DNA of 64,000 nucleotides from Chitinophaga sp. Ak27 (lineage in GTDB: Bacteria > Bacteroidota > Bacteroidia > Chitinophagales > Chitinophagaceae): assembly GCF_012726295.1 (NCBI RefSeq), contig NZ_JABAOB010000004.1, forward strand, positions 124,001-188,000, given 5' to 3'. Positions 52,537 through 61,663 of the stretch are shown here, piece by piece. The translations under genes and the position numbers were made by a program. Position 1 is the stretch's first letter. Every line of letters starts with the position of its first letter. The notes under the pieces were generated by a model that ran no database searches, was not told where the DNA came from, and saw only the letters and a list, made by a program, of their open reading frames with translations.

Positions 52537-52854
52537 TTATTTATCCCTTCCAAAAACAACTCTTAGTTTCTCCTTAGCTTTTTCCAGTGTTTGCTTTTGT
52601 TTTTCCGGGAGATTTTTACCTGCCCGGTTGATATAGAAATTCAGCATAGACATGGCCGATTGATATGGAGTGCCTTTTCGGCGGTGGCTTTTGCGGGATG
52701 AGCGCTTGAGCGACTCCGCAATTTCCTGTGGATCGTCAGATTTAAAAATTCCCTGTTTGAGATCCAGGGCATCGCTGGTTTCCATGACATGTGCTGACCA
52801 TTTTTTACCGGTTTTTTTTCGGTTGTGGGTGGTATGTGATGTTTTCTTCTTCAT
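52537..52854 (-). CDS. DUF3175 family protein
   Basis: A 105-aa very basic protein of DUF3175. The core KWSAHVMETSDALDLKQGIF, DPQEIAESLKRSS and YQSAMSMLNFYINRAGKNL is characteristic and often seen in stress-related or plasmid-like settings in soil bacteria. It is cytoplasmic; the Lys/Arg-rich start suggests contact with nucleic acid. The function is unknown. It is monocistronic. Confidence 0.85.
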   Translation of the reverse strand: MKKKTSHTTHNRKKTGKKWSAHVMETSDALDLKQGIFKSDDPQEIAESLKRSSRKSHRRKGTPYQSAMSMLNFYINRAGKNLPEKQKQTLEKAKEKLRVVFGRDK

Positions 52855-52932
52855 AATCCTGGTTTTTTGTAGGTTCTCCGGGAAAGAAAATAATCAACAA
52901 TGAATCCAGAAAATGAATGCCAGCAGTGAACA

Positions 52933-53850
52933 TCAATTAAACCCCTGCCTAAACTCTAGCGGTGACTGCTTCGTTTTTATCTTAAACAGTTTACTAAATG
53001 ACTGCGGATGCTCAAACCCCAGCTCATACGCAATCTCGCTAATGGATAAATCACTGGTAGAGAGCTTCTCTTTTGCTTTTTCTATCAGCTTTTCATGGAT
53101 ATGTTGCTGGGCATTTTGCCCGGTGAGGGAGCGCAGCATGTCGCTGAGATAACGAGGGGAGAGGTGCAGCTGTGCCGCCAGGTATTCTACCGTGGGAAGG
53201 CCCTGGTGCAGGGCTTTCTCGTCATCGAAATAATTGTTCAGTAGTTGTTCCATAGTGGATAGCAGGTCGTGGTTCACCGTTTTGCGGGTAATGAATTGTC
53301 GTTTATAAAACCGGTTGCTGAAGTTGAGCAATACCTCGATGTAAGACAGCAGCACGTCCTGGCTGAAATCATCGATAGGATTGTTGAGCTCCCGGTTAAT
53401 ATGTTCCAATATTTCCAGGATGGTGGTTCTTTCTTTTTCCGACAGGTGAAGCGCTTCATTAGCTTCATAGGCAAAGAAGCCATACTTCTTAATGTCTTTG
53501 CCCAGTGCATGGTTGCGGATAAAGTCGGGGTGAATGAGGAGGGTAACGCCGTATAATTCGGTTTCATTTTCCATGATGGAAATGATTTGATGAGGGGCGG
53601 TAAACACCAGGCCGCCCTCGTCAAAGTCATAATAACCTTGTCCGTAGCCAATTCTGCCTTTCGGCAACTTCTTATAAGATATCTTATAGAAATTGAGCAG
53701 AAGCGATTTAGGTAGCTCTTCTACCGTTGCTGCAATTTTGGTGTTGTCGATGAGACTCACCAGCGGATGCATCGGGCTGGGTAAGCCCAGCAGCCGGTGC
53801 ACCGTGGTAATGTCGTCAATTTTGTAAGGAACCGGCGTAGCTCTTTTCAT
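52933..53850 (-). CDS. AraC family transcriptional regulator
   Basis: A 305-aa regulator with an N-terminal cupin-like domain (YGQGYYDFDEGGLVFTAPHQI) and C-terminal double helix-turn-helix: LAAQLHLSPRYLSDMLRSLTGQNAQQHI near 215-245 and SEIAYELGFEHPQSFSKLFKIKTKQSP near 265-300. It starts 17 bases after the stop of the SDR gene on the same strand, so the SDR and this regulator form an operon, a common pairing in Bacteroidota. Confidence 0.93.
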   Translation of the reverse strand: MKRATPVPYKIDDITTVHRLLGLPSPMHPLVSLIDNTKIAATVEELPKSLLLNFYKISYKKLPKGRIGYGQGYYDFDEGGLVFTAPHQIISIMENETELYGVTLLIHPDFIRNHALGKDIKKYGFFAYEANEALHLSEKERTTILEILEHINRELNNPIDDFSQDVLLSYIEVLLNFSNRFYKRQFITRKTVNHDLLSTMEQLLNNYFDDEKALHQGLPTVEYLAAQLHLSPRYLSDMLRSLTGQNAQQHIHEKLIEKAKEKLSTSDLSISEIAYELGFEHPQSFSKLFKIKTKQSPLEFRQGFN

Positions 53851-53866
53851 AATGCTAATTTACGGA

Positions 53867-54658
53867 TTATGCGCCTAGTATGCTTTTGCCTAGTTCTTTT
53901 CTGAAGGCTTCTGCGCCAATTTCGAGGCGGCGGGCGTATAGCGACTGTGCATCATTGCCGGCTACGTAGCGTACCTGGTCTTTGCCATCGGTGGCGGCTT
54001 CGTATACTACGGCGGCTATCTGAGCGGCACTGGAAAAGTTGTTGACGTCGAAAAGCGCCCATACCTTTTTGCTGGTGTCATCATAAGCAGGGTGGGAGAG
54101 TGCATCGAGGGAGCGACTGGCAAAGTCGGTAACAATACCACCGGGTGCAACGGTTTTTACGCCAATGTTGAAGAGCGACAGCTCATAAGCCAGGCTTTCA
54201 CTCCAGCCTTCGAGGGCAAACTTGGTGGCATGATATACGGAGCTAAGCGGGAAAGTAAGGAAGCCGCCCATGGAAGTGGTAGTAATAAATAGACCGCTTT
54301 TTTTCTCCCTGAAATACGGGATGAAGGCCTGGGTTACCCGCAATACGCCCAGCAGGTTGGTGTCCAGCTGCCGGGTCAGTTGCTCATCACTGAAGCCTTC
54401 CATAGGTCCCATCAGCCCATAGCCTGCATTGTTGAATACTACATCTACACCTAATTGTATCGCTTTGTCTACGGTGGAGCGAATTTGTAGAGGATCGGTA
54501 ACGTCTAATGGCAATACGGTTACGTTGTCGAGTTGCGCCAGCGACGACCCTGCCGGTTGACGCATAGTGGCAATCACTTTCCATCCCTGCTGCTGGAATA
54601 ATTCTGCGGTGGCTTTCCCTAACCCGGTAGAAGCACCGGTAATAAAAATTGTTTTCAT
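53867..54658 (-). CDS. SDR family oxidoreductase
   Basis: A 263-aa classical short-chain dehydrogenase. Cofactor motif TGASTGLGKATAEL, NNAGYG (NNAG motif), catalytic Ser in TTTSMGG and Tyr-Lys in YHATKFALEGW near 155, PGGIVTDF (PG motif). The substrate is unknown. It is first in an operon with the AraC gene at 52933 and divergent from another AraC gene at 54917. Confidence 0.93.
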   Translation of the reverse strand: MKTIFITGASTGLGKATAELFQQQGWKVIATMRQPAGSSLAQLDNVTVLPLDVTDPLQIRSTVDKAIQLGVDVVFNNAGYGLMGPMEGFSDEQLTRQLDTNLLGVLRVTQAFIPYFREKKSGLFITTTSMGGFLTFPLSSVYHATKFALEGWSESLAYELSLFNIGVKTVAPGGIVTDFASRSLDALSHPAYDDTSKKVWALFDVNNFSSAAQIAAVVYEAATDGKDQVRYVAGNDAQSLYARRLEIGAEAFRKELGKSILGA

Positions 54659-54916
54659 GTTTTGTGATGTTTATAACACAAAATTCCACCAGCGGTAGGG
54701 ATGTTACGTAACCATAATGAAGATGATTGTAGCCAAAATGACGAAAGCTGGTCAACAGGTCCAAGGGGTGTGCATATCTAAAATGAATACGCATAGAATA
54801 GAAGTGCTATTACATGATGTAGCAGATAAATTATGACCGCCTTTGGCAGTCCCTACTGTTTTTTGTAGCTTCACGACCGTGAAGTAATGTTTAACCCGGG
54901 CAACATTCAGCAGATC

Positions 54917-55291
54917 ATGTCGAAATCCGTCAGCAAACCAATAAGGCAAAGTGAGGTGATTACGCAAGCGTATTTTACCTTTTTAGATAAACATATTACA
55001 GATGTCATTAATGGAGATGCGCCGCATTTTATGGAGCTGAACCAGATTGCGGCGGCCATGTTTGTGTCGCATGCGCATCTTACCGCTACTATCCAGCAAA
55101 CCATGGGGCATCATCCCTGCCATTTTTATGATGGAAAAATCATCGATGCCGCGAAGAAAATGCTGGCGGAAACAGATAAGCCCATCGCGGAAATTGCCAA
55201 CATACTGACCTACGATCCTTCCAACTTCTCCAAGTTTTTTAAAAAAATAACCGGGCAAACACCGGGGCATTTCAGGGAAAAAATAAAATAG
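54917..55291 (+). CDS. Short AraC-type regulator (DNA-binding domain only)
   Basis: A 124-aa protein that is essentially the AraC DNA-binding region: first helix-turn-helix FMELNQIAAAMFVSHAHLTATIQQTMGHHPCHFYDGKII, second IAEIANILTYDPSNFSKFFKKITGQTPGHFREK. It lacks a ligand-binding domain. ATG 54887 in the same frame gives 10 more residues and is an alternative start. It precedes the SDR gene at 55384 and probably controls it or the divergent SDR. Confidence 0.88.
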   Translation: MSKSVSKPIRQSEVITQAYFTFLDKHITDVINGDAPHFMELNQIAAAMFVSHAHLTATIQQTMGHHPCHFYDGKIIDAAKKMLAETDKPIAEIANILTYDPSNFSKFFKKITGQTPGHFREKIK

Positions 55292-55383
55292 GGCTCCGGG
55301 AAAATTCCTTAAAGTTCACCATGGCGTCTATACAGGTTTCTCGACCTTTATCCTATTGTTAAACCAAGTAAAAAAAGGACATC

Positions 55384-56139
55384 ATGGCAAGTAACGATTT
55401 AAAAGGAAAGGTAGTGCTCATCGCTGGCGGCGCCAAGAACCTCGGGGGATTAATCAGCAGAAACCTCGCTAAGAAAGGGGCAAAAATAGCCATCCATTAC
55501 AACAGTGACAGCACTAAAGCAGATGCGGAAAAAACGCTGACCGATATTACCAGCGCGGGCGGAGAAGCATTTCTGTACCAGGCCGATCTTACCAGGATAG
55601 ATAATATCAAGCAGTTGTTTGAAGAAACTAAAAAGAGATGGAATGGAATAGATATCGCTATCAATACAATTGGTAAGGTATTGAAGAAACCTTTCCCCGA
55701 TACTACGGAAGCTGAATACGATTCGATGTTCGACATCAATTCAAAAGTAGCTTATTTCTTCATGCAGGAAGCGGGCAAACAGTTGAATGATCACGGTAAG
55801 ATTTGTACAATTGTAACTTCCCTGCTGGCAGCTTATACGGGTCTGTACTCCACCTATGCTGGCGCCAAGGCCCCGGTAGAAGATTTCACAAGGGCGGCGT
55901 CAAAAGAGTTTGGTAGCCGTGGTATTTCTGTAACAGCAGTAGCGCCGGGCCCTATGGATACCCCGTTTTTCTATGGCCAGGAAACGCCGGATGCGGTAGC
56001 CTATCATAAATCTGCGTCAGCTCTCGGTGGATTGACCGATATTAAAGACATCGCACCTCTCGTAGAGTTCCTGGTAACAGACGGCTGGTGGATTACCGGG
56101 CAAACGATTTTTGCTAACGGAGGTTATACTACCCGTTAA
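55384..56139 (+). CDS. SDR family oxidoreductase
   Basis: A 251-aa short-chain dehydrogenase. Cofactor motif IAGGAKNLGGLIS (a variant with AKNLG), INTIGKV in place of NNAG, catalytic Ser in VTSLLAAYTG, Tyr in YAGAKAPVEDF near 158 and PGPMDTPF. FLVTDGWWITGQTIFANGGYTTR closes the protein in the usual way. It lies 92 bases after the short AraC gene and is likely regulated by it. Confidence 0.93.
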   Translation: MASNDLKGKVVLIAGGAKNLGGLISRNLAKKGAKIAIHYNSDSTKADAEKTLTDITSAGGEAFLYQADLTRIDNIKQLFEETKKRWNGIDIAINTIGKVLKKPFPDTTEAEYDSMFDINSKVAYFFMQEAGKQLNDHGKICTIVTSLLAAYTGLYSTYAGAKAPVEDFTRAASKEFGSRGISVTAVAPGPMDTPFFYGQETPDAVAYHKSASALGGLTDIKDIAPLVEFLVTDGWWITGQTIFANGGYTTR

Positions 56140-56215
56140 AAAGCCTTCATCTTTTACATTTAACCAGCTTGCCATTGACATCGAACAGACCGCCGGTGCC
56201 AGCGGCAAGCTCCGT

Positions 56216-56938
56216 CTATTTATTAATGTAGAGCATGACATCTCTTCTGAGCGTATCCCCCTGTGGAGACAATGCCTTCGACACTACTTTAAACTTCCCC
56301 GATACTTTGTAAGGATTGATAACCGTGATGGTAGCGAGATGCATACTGGAAAAGGAGAATGATGGATAAATGAGATTGACGCTGGTATCCAGCGGTGTGA
56401 TCACAAAAAATACTTTGACGGGATCAGTAACCATGCCCCGGCCCGGATTGCGGACCAGTTCAGCTGAGATAGAGAAAGAGGTACTGGTATCGCCGGTATA
56501 AGGATCGCTGGTAAGAAGTATATCATCTGGCAGCGCGGTGTTCACCGTAATGAATGTATCGATGGTATAGGTATCGGTAGTGGCCTTGATCATGCATTTA
56601 CCGGGTTGCTTGCTAACCAGGGTGGTGGTAGCAATGCCCTCATCGTTGGCTTTTACAACCTGGATGGTGTCATTGTTGGGAAATGCACCGCTCTTAGCCA
56701 CAAAAGTTACGGTGCGCTTGTCGGCACTTGCTTCGGGATTGATTTTTACCTTGATCTGGCAGCTGGAGGCGCTATCTGCATCCAATGACGTGACAGAGAG
56801 CTCCTGGAATGCGATGATATCCTTCAGTTTTGGTCCCAACGTATTACCCAGGGAATAAAGATCGTCTTCCCGGTCACAGGCGGGCAAGAGGGTCAGTAGC
56901 AGGATGTTTACCAGGACGGTTAATTTGGTTTTCATCAT
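56216..56938 (-). CDS. Lipoprotein with Ig-like domains, unknown function
   Basis: A 240-aa lipoprotein: MMKTKLTVLVNILLLTLLPAC has the lipobox Cys at 21. The rest is beta-rich with Big/Ig-like features (RTVTFVAKSGAF, GIATTTLVSKQPGKCMIKATT). Third gene of a unit of three on the minus strand (58827 to 56216) with gaps of 2-3 bases, so co-transcribed and probably one complex in the outer envelope. I know no named family. Confidence 0.82.
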   Translation of the reverse strand: MMKTKLTVLVNILLLTLLPACDREDDLYSLGNTLGPKLKDIIAFQELSVTSLDADSASSCQIKVKINPEASADKRTVTFVAKSGAFPNNDTIQVVKANDEGIATTTLVSKQPGKCMIKATTDTYTIDTFITVNTALPDDILLTSDPYTGDTSTSFSISAELVRNPGRGMVTDPVKVFFVITPLDTSVNLIYPSFSFSSMHLATITVINPYKVSGKFKVVSKALSPQGDTLRRDVMLYINK

Positions 56939-56941
56939 TGG

Positions 56942-57304
56942 TCAGGGAATTAGGGTGAAGCTGGTAATTTGTTCTCTTCGGTTGTTAAGCCGATCCTGGA
57001 TCGTAAGACTCACCCTTATTTCTATTGGATCTGCTGACTGGACGTCAGAGTGGATATCGACAATCTGGGTATAGGTAAGGAAGTCTTCACTGATCAGCAT
57101 TGTTTTTTGCCAGCTGGCGGGATCTATGGCTACCTTCAGGTCGGAAAGCACAAAGCTCACTACCTGTACAGGGTTCTGTTCGGGAGTGGTCACTACCGCA
57201 TCATAGAAGACAGTACACGTATCGCGTCCGCTTTTTACATTGGAGCTGCCGTCGGCAGCCAGTATTTTAACGTTGTCGAGCAAAAGAGTTGGTTGTTGTA
57301 CCAT
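56942..57304 (-). CDS. Hypothetical beta-rich protein
   Basis: A 120-aa protein with no signal peptide in the chosen frame, made mainly of beta-strands (TCTVFYDAVVTTP, QVVSFVLSDLKVAID, IEIRVSLTIQDRLNNRREQITSF). It is the middle gene of the three-gene unit; gaps to its neighbours are 2 and 3 bases. It may be the soluble partner of the flanking exported proteins, or a secreted domain whose export signal is not typical. No family recognised. Confidence 0.75.
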   Translation of the reverse strand: MVQQPTLLLDNVKILAADGSSNVKSGRDTCTVFYDAVVTTPEQNPVQVVSFVLSDLKVAIDPASWQKTMLISEDFLTYTQIVDIHSDVQSADPIEIRVSLTIQDRLNNRREQITSFTLIP

Positions 57305-57306
57305 TG

Positions 57307-58827
57307 TTACATATTTTGACGGGTTCTGAAAATGGCACTACCCACGCCGTTCAGGAGTGATTGTACCCTTACATCAATAGATAGCGACACAAATGGAGAT
57401 CCGTGGAAGCGGAGGTTATCCTTGGCAGTAGTGGGATTCGTTGGTTCGCGATAGTATAGGTAAAAGCCGCTGTTGACTTTGAGCCATGGCCATAATTTTA
57501 TGCCGGTACCCAGTATCAGTGCCTGGCCACCGATAATCCCTCTTCGTACGCTGTCTTTGGCAACAGCATCTACAGAAATCCCGATAAGGAAAGAAAGCCT
57601 GGAGCGGACAATAGGCCCAAAGCCTTTATATTCCCGCAGGGGAATGGAATCATCCAGTGGAGATAGTGCCACCTGTACACCTATATATGGATTTACCCGG
57701 CCAATACCCCAAACATAAGCCAGACCCAAGTCTGAAGCGATAAATTGGCTCGCCTGTTTCACAAATTCTTCGGGGTAGGTGCAAGCCAGCACGCCTTGCA
57801 GTTTAATAGAATTGGCAATTAAGCTGTAGGTCAAATACCGGTTGGCCGCGTCACGGGACTCAATAGCGGCTTTGATATTTTTCGCTATAAGTCCATAAGT
57901 CCGGTTAACAGTGAAGCTGCTATCTTTAGGAATAACACGATAAAACTGGGCCATAATGGCGGAGGTATCCGATTCCTTAATAGTTGACCAGTCGACCTGC
58001 ATTAATGTATTAGTGGCCTTTGCAACAAAATCATTCCCCGCAATTCTTTTAAGAGAGTCATTCAAACGGGCATCTTCGCTTATGTCTCTGAGTTGGAGAG
58101 TAGCATTGGCAATTTTATTATACATCTCTGCATAGCTGTGCAGCTGGCTGGCGAGATCCTTATCCGACAGGTCGAGGGTATAGTCCTTATTAATTTTGCG
58201 TGCGGTGCTGAGTGCATTTTCTCTTATCGCTCTTACAAAACCGGAGAATGTTTGGTCAAAATGGCTATGGGGATCCGCCAGGTTGACTCTGGCAAAAGTG
58301 TTCAGCAATGTCGGGATGGCATCATTGCTTACCAGCGCAGCTAATACAGCAGCCGATTCTGCATCCGTCAATTCTCTTTTACTATAAGTGTTTATTTGGA
58401 TGAAATAATCTGTGCTGGGCTGAAGTGTGATCAGGTGAGGTATTATTGCCTGGGTGCCGGTATCAGCGAAGTTAACGTTCCGGGTAACAGAGTCCACCAG
58501 GATGGGGGTTAGCGTATTGCTTAGCAGCACATCATTGGAGAGGAAGATTCTTTTTCCATTTACTCTTTTTCCTTTCCTGGTTAAGCCAGCATCTTTCATC
58601 AGCTTTCGGTAATTGGTAACGCCTACCGGGTAAATCGTAGCAGAAATAGCAGTTACCTCTGGCTTAATATGTACCAGTTTTAGCTGGAAGGCCCTGTCGA
58701 ATGGCACTTTCCCATCCAGTGCTTCCGGACGGTCGAAGTCGTATACTACCTGTTGCCCATATATTTTTCCGAAAGAGAAAATACAGAGAAGAAGCAGGAA
58801 AATACTTTTAAGATAGGTATTGGTCAT
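57307..58827 (-). CDS. Exported protein, possible outer-membrane barrel end, unknown function
   Basis: A 506-aa exported protein with signal peptide MTNTYLKSIFLLLLCIFSFG, cleaved near YGQQ. Residues about 25-170 are beta-rich, about 190-330 mostly helical (SDKDLASQLHSYAEMYNKI), and the C-terminal 150 residues alternate aromatic and glycine strands (YVWGIGRVNPYIGVQVALSP, IKLWPWLKVNSGFYLYYREP) like a small outer-membrane barrel. It is first of the three-gene unit. No family recognised. Confidence 0.82.
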   Translation of the reverse strand: MTNTYLKSIFLLLLCIFSFGKIYGQQVVYDFDRPEALDGKVPFDRAFQLKLVHIKPEVTAISATIYPVGVTNYRKLMKDAGLTRKGKRVNGKRIFLSNDVLLSNTLTPILVDSVTRNVNFADTGTQAIIPHLITLQPSTDYFIQINTYSKRELTDAESAAVLAALVSNDAIPTLLNTFARVNLADPHSHFDQTFSGFVRAIRENALSTARKINKDYTLDLSDKDLASQLHSYAEMYNKIANATLQLRDISEDARLNDSLKRIAGNDFVAKATNTLMQVDWSTIKESDTSAIMAQFYRVIPKDSSFTVNRTYGLIAKNIKAAIESRDAANRYLTYSLIANSIKLQGVLACTYPEEFVKQASQFIASDLGLAYVWGIGRVNPYIGVQVALSPLDDSIPLREYKGFGPIVRSRLSFLIGISVDAVAKDSVRRGIIGGQALILGTGIKLWPWLKVNSGFYLYYREPTNPTTAKDNLRFHGSPFVSLSIDVRVQSLLNGVGSAIFRTRQNM

Positions 58828-59249
58828 TGTCGGGGAAGATTGAAGTGATACTTAGGTTCTGGGAAATACTTAAATACTTGCGTACGAAGTCATTTATTTC
58901 ATAATGCTACACGATTTGCGTTATGGAGGTAACGTTTAATTTATAGGGAATAATTGAATGCTGCCAGCACTTCCATGAATATTGCTCTTTGCTCTTACAA
59001 CAGCAGCGTTAATTGGAGTTAATGTCTAGGTGCTCGATAAATAGGATTTCTATCATCCTTGCTGAAGTTACAAAAAATAAAAAATAAAAATAAAATAAAT
59101 TTTTCGGGTGATGCTTTCCGGAAACAAGCGTATATCCCGGGTTGATCTTACACCACATTGCATCGGTTATGGAACATGCTATTGGCTATAACTTTTTTAT
59201 TTTCAATGATTTACCTTAGTTTTGCGGATGGATTAAAAAGATTGTGCGC
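58828..59249. other. Divergent intergenic region
   Basis: 422 bases between the divergent exported-protein gene and the conserved gene at 59250. It includes a very A-rich run (about 59073-59100) and a candidate -7 box TAGTTTTG at 59217-59224 for the + strand gene. No gene-like frame or repeat was seen. Confidence 0.45.
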
Positions 59250-60086
59250 ATGCCTTTGATAAAAGTTTTAATCACTGTAAAAAGTTACCCCACTATATCT
59301 TCCCATTATGATGAGCAGGTAAGCATTGCCGGTTTCACGCCAGATGGGATCTTCATCAGGATATACCCTATCCCGTTTTCAAAAAAAGTATACGAGGAGC
59401 AATACCAGTTGTACGATTGGATAGAGATGGACCTGGTACGGCATCCCAGGGATTTCAGGATGGAAAGTTTCAGGCCGGCTTCTGCAGAAGTGGCGGTAAA
59501 GAAAATAGGACACCTCGGAATAGAAGATCATTGGAGTGAAAGAAGAGCAGTGGTATTGAAAACGGTTTACCGCAACCTGTCTACCTTACTCATGGAGGCC
59601 AAACATGAAGCATTTTATACCTCGCTGGCAGTGTTTAAGCCCGCCCGCATACTGGGTTTCCTGGTAGAGGAAACAGACGGGAACTGGGACCCGCAACAAT
59701 TACAAAGGTTAACAGAGGAGAAAGAAAGCGGTCGGGTGACAGAACAACAGGAAGATCCTTTTACCGTGATGCCTAAGCTGCCGTACAAATTTTCCTTCCG
59801 TTTTACGGATGATAAAAATGAAGAGATTACTTTGCCAGTAGAGGACTGGCAACTGGCATCCCTGTATTGGAAAAGCCTGAAAGCATCTGGTGGAGCGGAC
59901 AAGGAGCAGAAAGCCATCAACCTGGTAAGAAAGAAGTACCTGCAGGAGTATGCTAGGAATACAGACCTGCATTTTTTCCTGGGGACTACCCAAAATGCGC
60001 ATGCCAGCCTGAAGCAACCATTTACCATTGTAGGGTTATTTCATCCTACTACGCCGCCGGCAGTCATACAGGGGAGTTTGTTTTAG
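59250..60086 (+). CDS. Conserved protein of unknown function
   Basis: A 278-aa cytoplasmic protein that looks highly conserved: KVLITVKSYPTISSHYDEQV, FIRIYPIPF, YDWIEMDLVRHPRDFRMESF, LPYKFSFRF, LPVEDWQLASLYWKS and DLHFFLGTTQNAHASLKQPF. I recall similar proteins in many bacteria without a named function. Several aromatic-acidic clusters suggest an enzyme or nucleic-acid-related fold, but nothing visible fixes it. GTG 59244 is an alternative start. It is monocistronic, 52 bases before an AraC gene on the same strand. Confidence 0.78.
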   Translation: MPLIKVLITVKSYPTISSHYDEQVSIAGFTPDGIFIRIYPIPFSKKVYEEQYQLYDWIEMDLVRHPRDFRMESFRPASAEVAVKKIGHLGIEDHWSERRAVVLKTVYRNLSTLLMEAKHEAFYTSLAVFKPARILGFLVEETDGNWDPQQLQRLTEEKESGRVTEQQEDPFTVMPKLPYKFSFRFTDDKNEEITLPVEDWQLASLYWKSLKASGGADKEQKAINLVRKKYLQEYARNTDLHFFLGTTQNAHASLKQPFTIVGLFHPTTPPAVIQGSLF

Positions 60087-60138
60087 CGAGGAGTAATGCT
60101 TATCTTTCTTGCAGGTGTAACCGCAAACTTATACGGTA

Positions 60139-60924
60139 GTGAATATACAATCTTTGTTACCACCCGCAGCACTATCTTCTTATGTAAGAAGTATCATGGT
60201 CATTGAACATCCGCAGGACCGGGCCGGCTTTGTATTGCCATTGTATGCCAATGGTATGCCTACGCTGGTGTTTCAAAGTACCCGGGGGCAGCGCAATGGT
60301 AACCAGGTAGGACATATCAGCGTGTATGGACAAGCGGTGGCGCCCACCAATCTTTTTATCCGGGAACGTTTCGTACTCATTGCCTATTTCCTCCATCCTT
60401 ATACCATTAAAGCGATACTGGGTATCACCGCGGGTGAATTGACCAATACGCTGGTAGATGTGAATGACCTGAAGCCGGCAAAAGCCATCAGCCTGCAGGA
60501 ACAATTGCTGAATGCATCGTCTGTAACAGAACAATTAAAACTCATCAATGCCTTCCTGTTACGGCGTATAGCCAACGATTGTATTGACTACAGCCGTATC
60601 GCTTTTGCTACTGCTGCCCTGCAAAAAGATGCAAGCGGGGAAGCGTTGGGCAAACTGCGGGATCAGCTGTTTAGTACAGAAAGATCGGTGCAGCGGTTAT
60701 TCGAAGACCAGGTGGGTATCTCTCCTAAACTCTATAAAAGGATCTGCCAGTTCCATATGGCCTTTCAACAGCTCAACCACTTAGAGTTTACTAAGCTGAG
60801 CGATATCGCCTATCGCAATGGCTTTTCTGATCAGAGCCATTTTATCCGGGTATTTAAAGAATTTACCGGTATGAGCCCTAAAAACTACCTGGCATTACGC
60901 GCCGGCTATACCCCCGAAAAATGA
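60139..60924 (+). CDS. AraC family transcriptional regulator
   Basis: A 261-aa regulator starting at GTG 60139. The N-terminal part (LPPAALSSYVRSIMVIEHP, LPLYANGMPTLVFQST) is the DUF6597-type sensor common in Bacteroidota. The C-terminal helix-turn-helix pair includes ERSVQRLFEDQVGISPKLYKRI and LSDIAYRNGFSDQSHFIRVFKEFTGMSPKNYL. It directly precedes the DHFR-fold reductase gene at 60989 and likely regulates it. Confidence 0.93.
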   Translation: MNIQSLLPPAALSSYVRSIMVIEHPQDRAGFVLPLYANGMPTLVFQSTRGQRNGNQVGHISVYGQAVAPTNLFIRERFVLIAYFLHPYTIKAILGITAGELTNTLVDVNDLKPAKAISLQEQLLNASSVTEQLKLINAFLLRRIANDCIDYSRIAFATAALQKDASGEALGKLRDQLFSTERSVQRLFEDQVGISPKLYKRICQFHMAFQQLNHLEFTKLSDIAYRNGFSDQSHFIRVFKEFTGMSPKNYLALRAGYTPEK

Positions 60925-60964
60925 TTTTGTCGGGTCCATTCTATTTTAACCTCGCCGCCCAGGC

Positions 60965-60972
60965 TAATTTTG
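60965..60972 (+). promoter_or_regulatory. Candidate -7 promoter element
   Basis: TAATTTTG fits the Bacteroidota -7 consensus TAnnTTTG and lies 16 bases before the ATG at 60989. No strong -33 element is seen. Confidence 0.4.
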
Positions 60973-60988
60973 GTTAAAACTTAAAACA

Positions 60989-61540
60989 ATGACAAAGATA
61001 ATTGCTACTGAATGGATGTCCCTGGATGGCATCTTCGACGCTACCGGGATGGCTGAATGGTTCAACCCTTATCACAGCGACAGCCGCGCTGCGCTCATCA
61101 GCGAAAACATCCATAATTGCTCCGCCATGCTGTACGGACGTAATACCTACCAGATGTTGTACCCATACTGGTCTGCCTTTAAAAACAATGAAATGGGGGT
61201 AGCCGATAAGCTCAATAAAACCCCCAAGTACGTGGTATCAGGTACGATGGACGAAGCCGCCTGGGAAAACTCCACTATTATTAGGGAAGACGTTATCGAA
61301 ACGCTGAAAGCGTTAAAAGCATCCGGCGAAGGTAATATACTGGTACAGGGTAGCGGCACGTTGGTACGCAGCTTGCTGGCCGTGGGGCTGCTGGATGAAT
61401 TAAAAGTAATGATACAGCCACATATTATGGGAAATGGGCTGCGCTTTTTTACGGACGATATGTCTGCCAGCCTCCAGTGCAAGCAAGTAAAGGAACTGGA
61501 TAAGGGCGTGGTTGAAATTACCTATGTACCGGCAGGATAA
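60989..61540 (+). CDS. Dihydrofolate reductase-fold family protein
   Basis: A 183-aa NADPH-binding reductase of the DHFR/RibD C-terminal superfamily: MTKIIATEWMSLDGIFDA, AMLYGRNTYQMLYPYW, KYVVSGTMDEAAWENSTII, NILVQGSGTLVRSLLAVGLLDEL and MIQPHIMGNGLRFF. The substrate is unknown. It follows an AraC gene and its own candidate promoter. It is distinct from the family member at 28658. Confidence 0.92.
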   Translation: MTKIIATEWMSLDGIFDATGMAEWFNPYHSDSRAALISENIHNCSAMLYGRNTYQMLYPYWSAFKNNEMGVADKLNKTPKYVVSGTMDEAAWENSTIIREDVIETLKALKASGEGNILVQGSGTLVRSLLAVGLLDELKVMIQPHIMGNGLRFFTDDMSASLQCKQVKELDKGVVEITYVPAG

Positions 61541-61663
61541 GCAAACGTGGTTGCTGGATACTTCATATCCGGGGAGCGCCTTTTTTATAATATAAATCTT
61601 TGTCCATACCAAGATTTATCTACCGGCATCCCTCCACATTTGCAGTATCAAAAACAACAAGCA

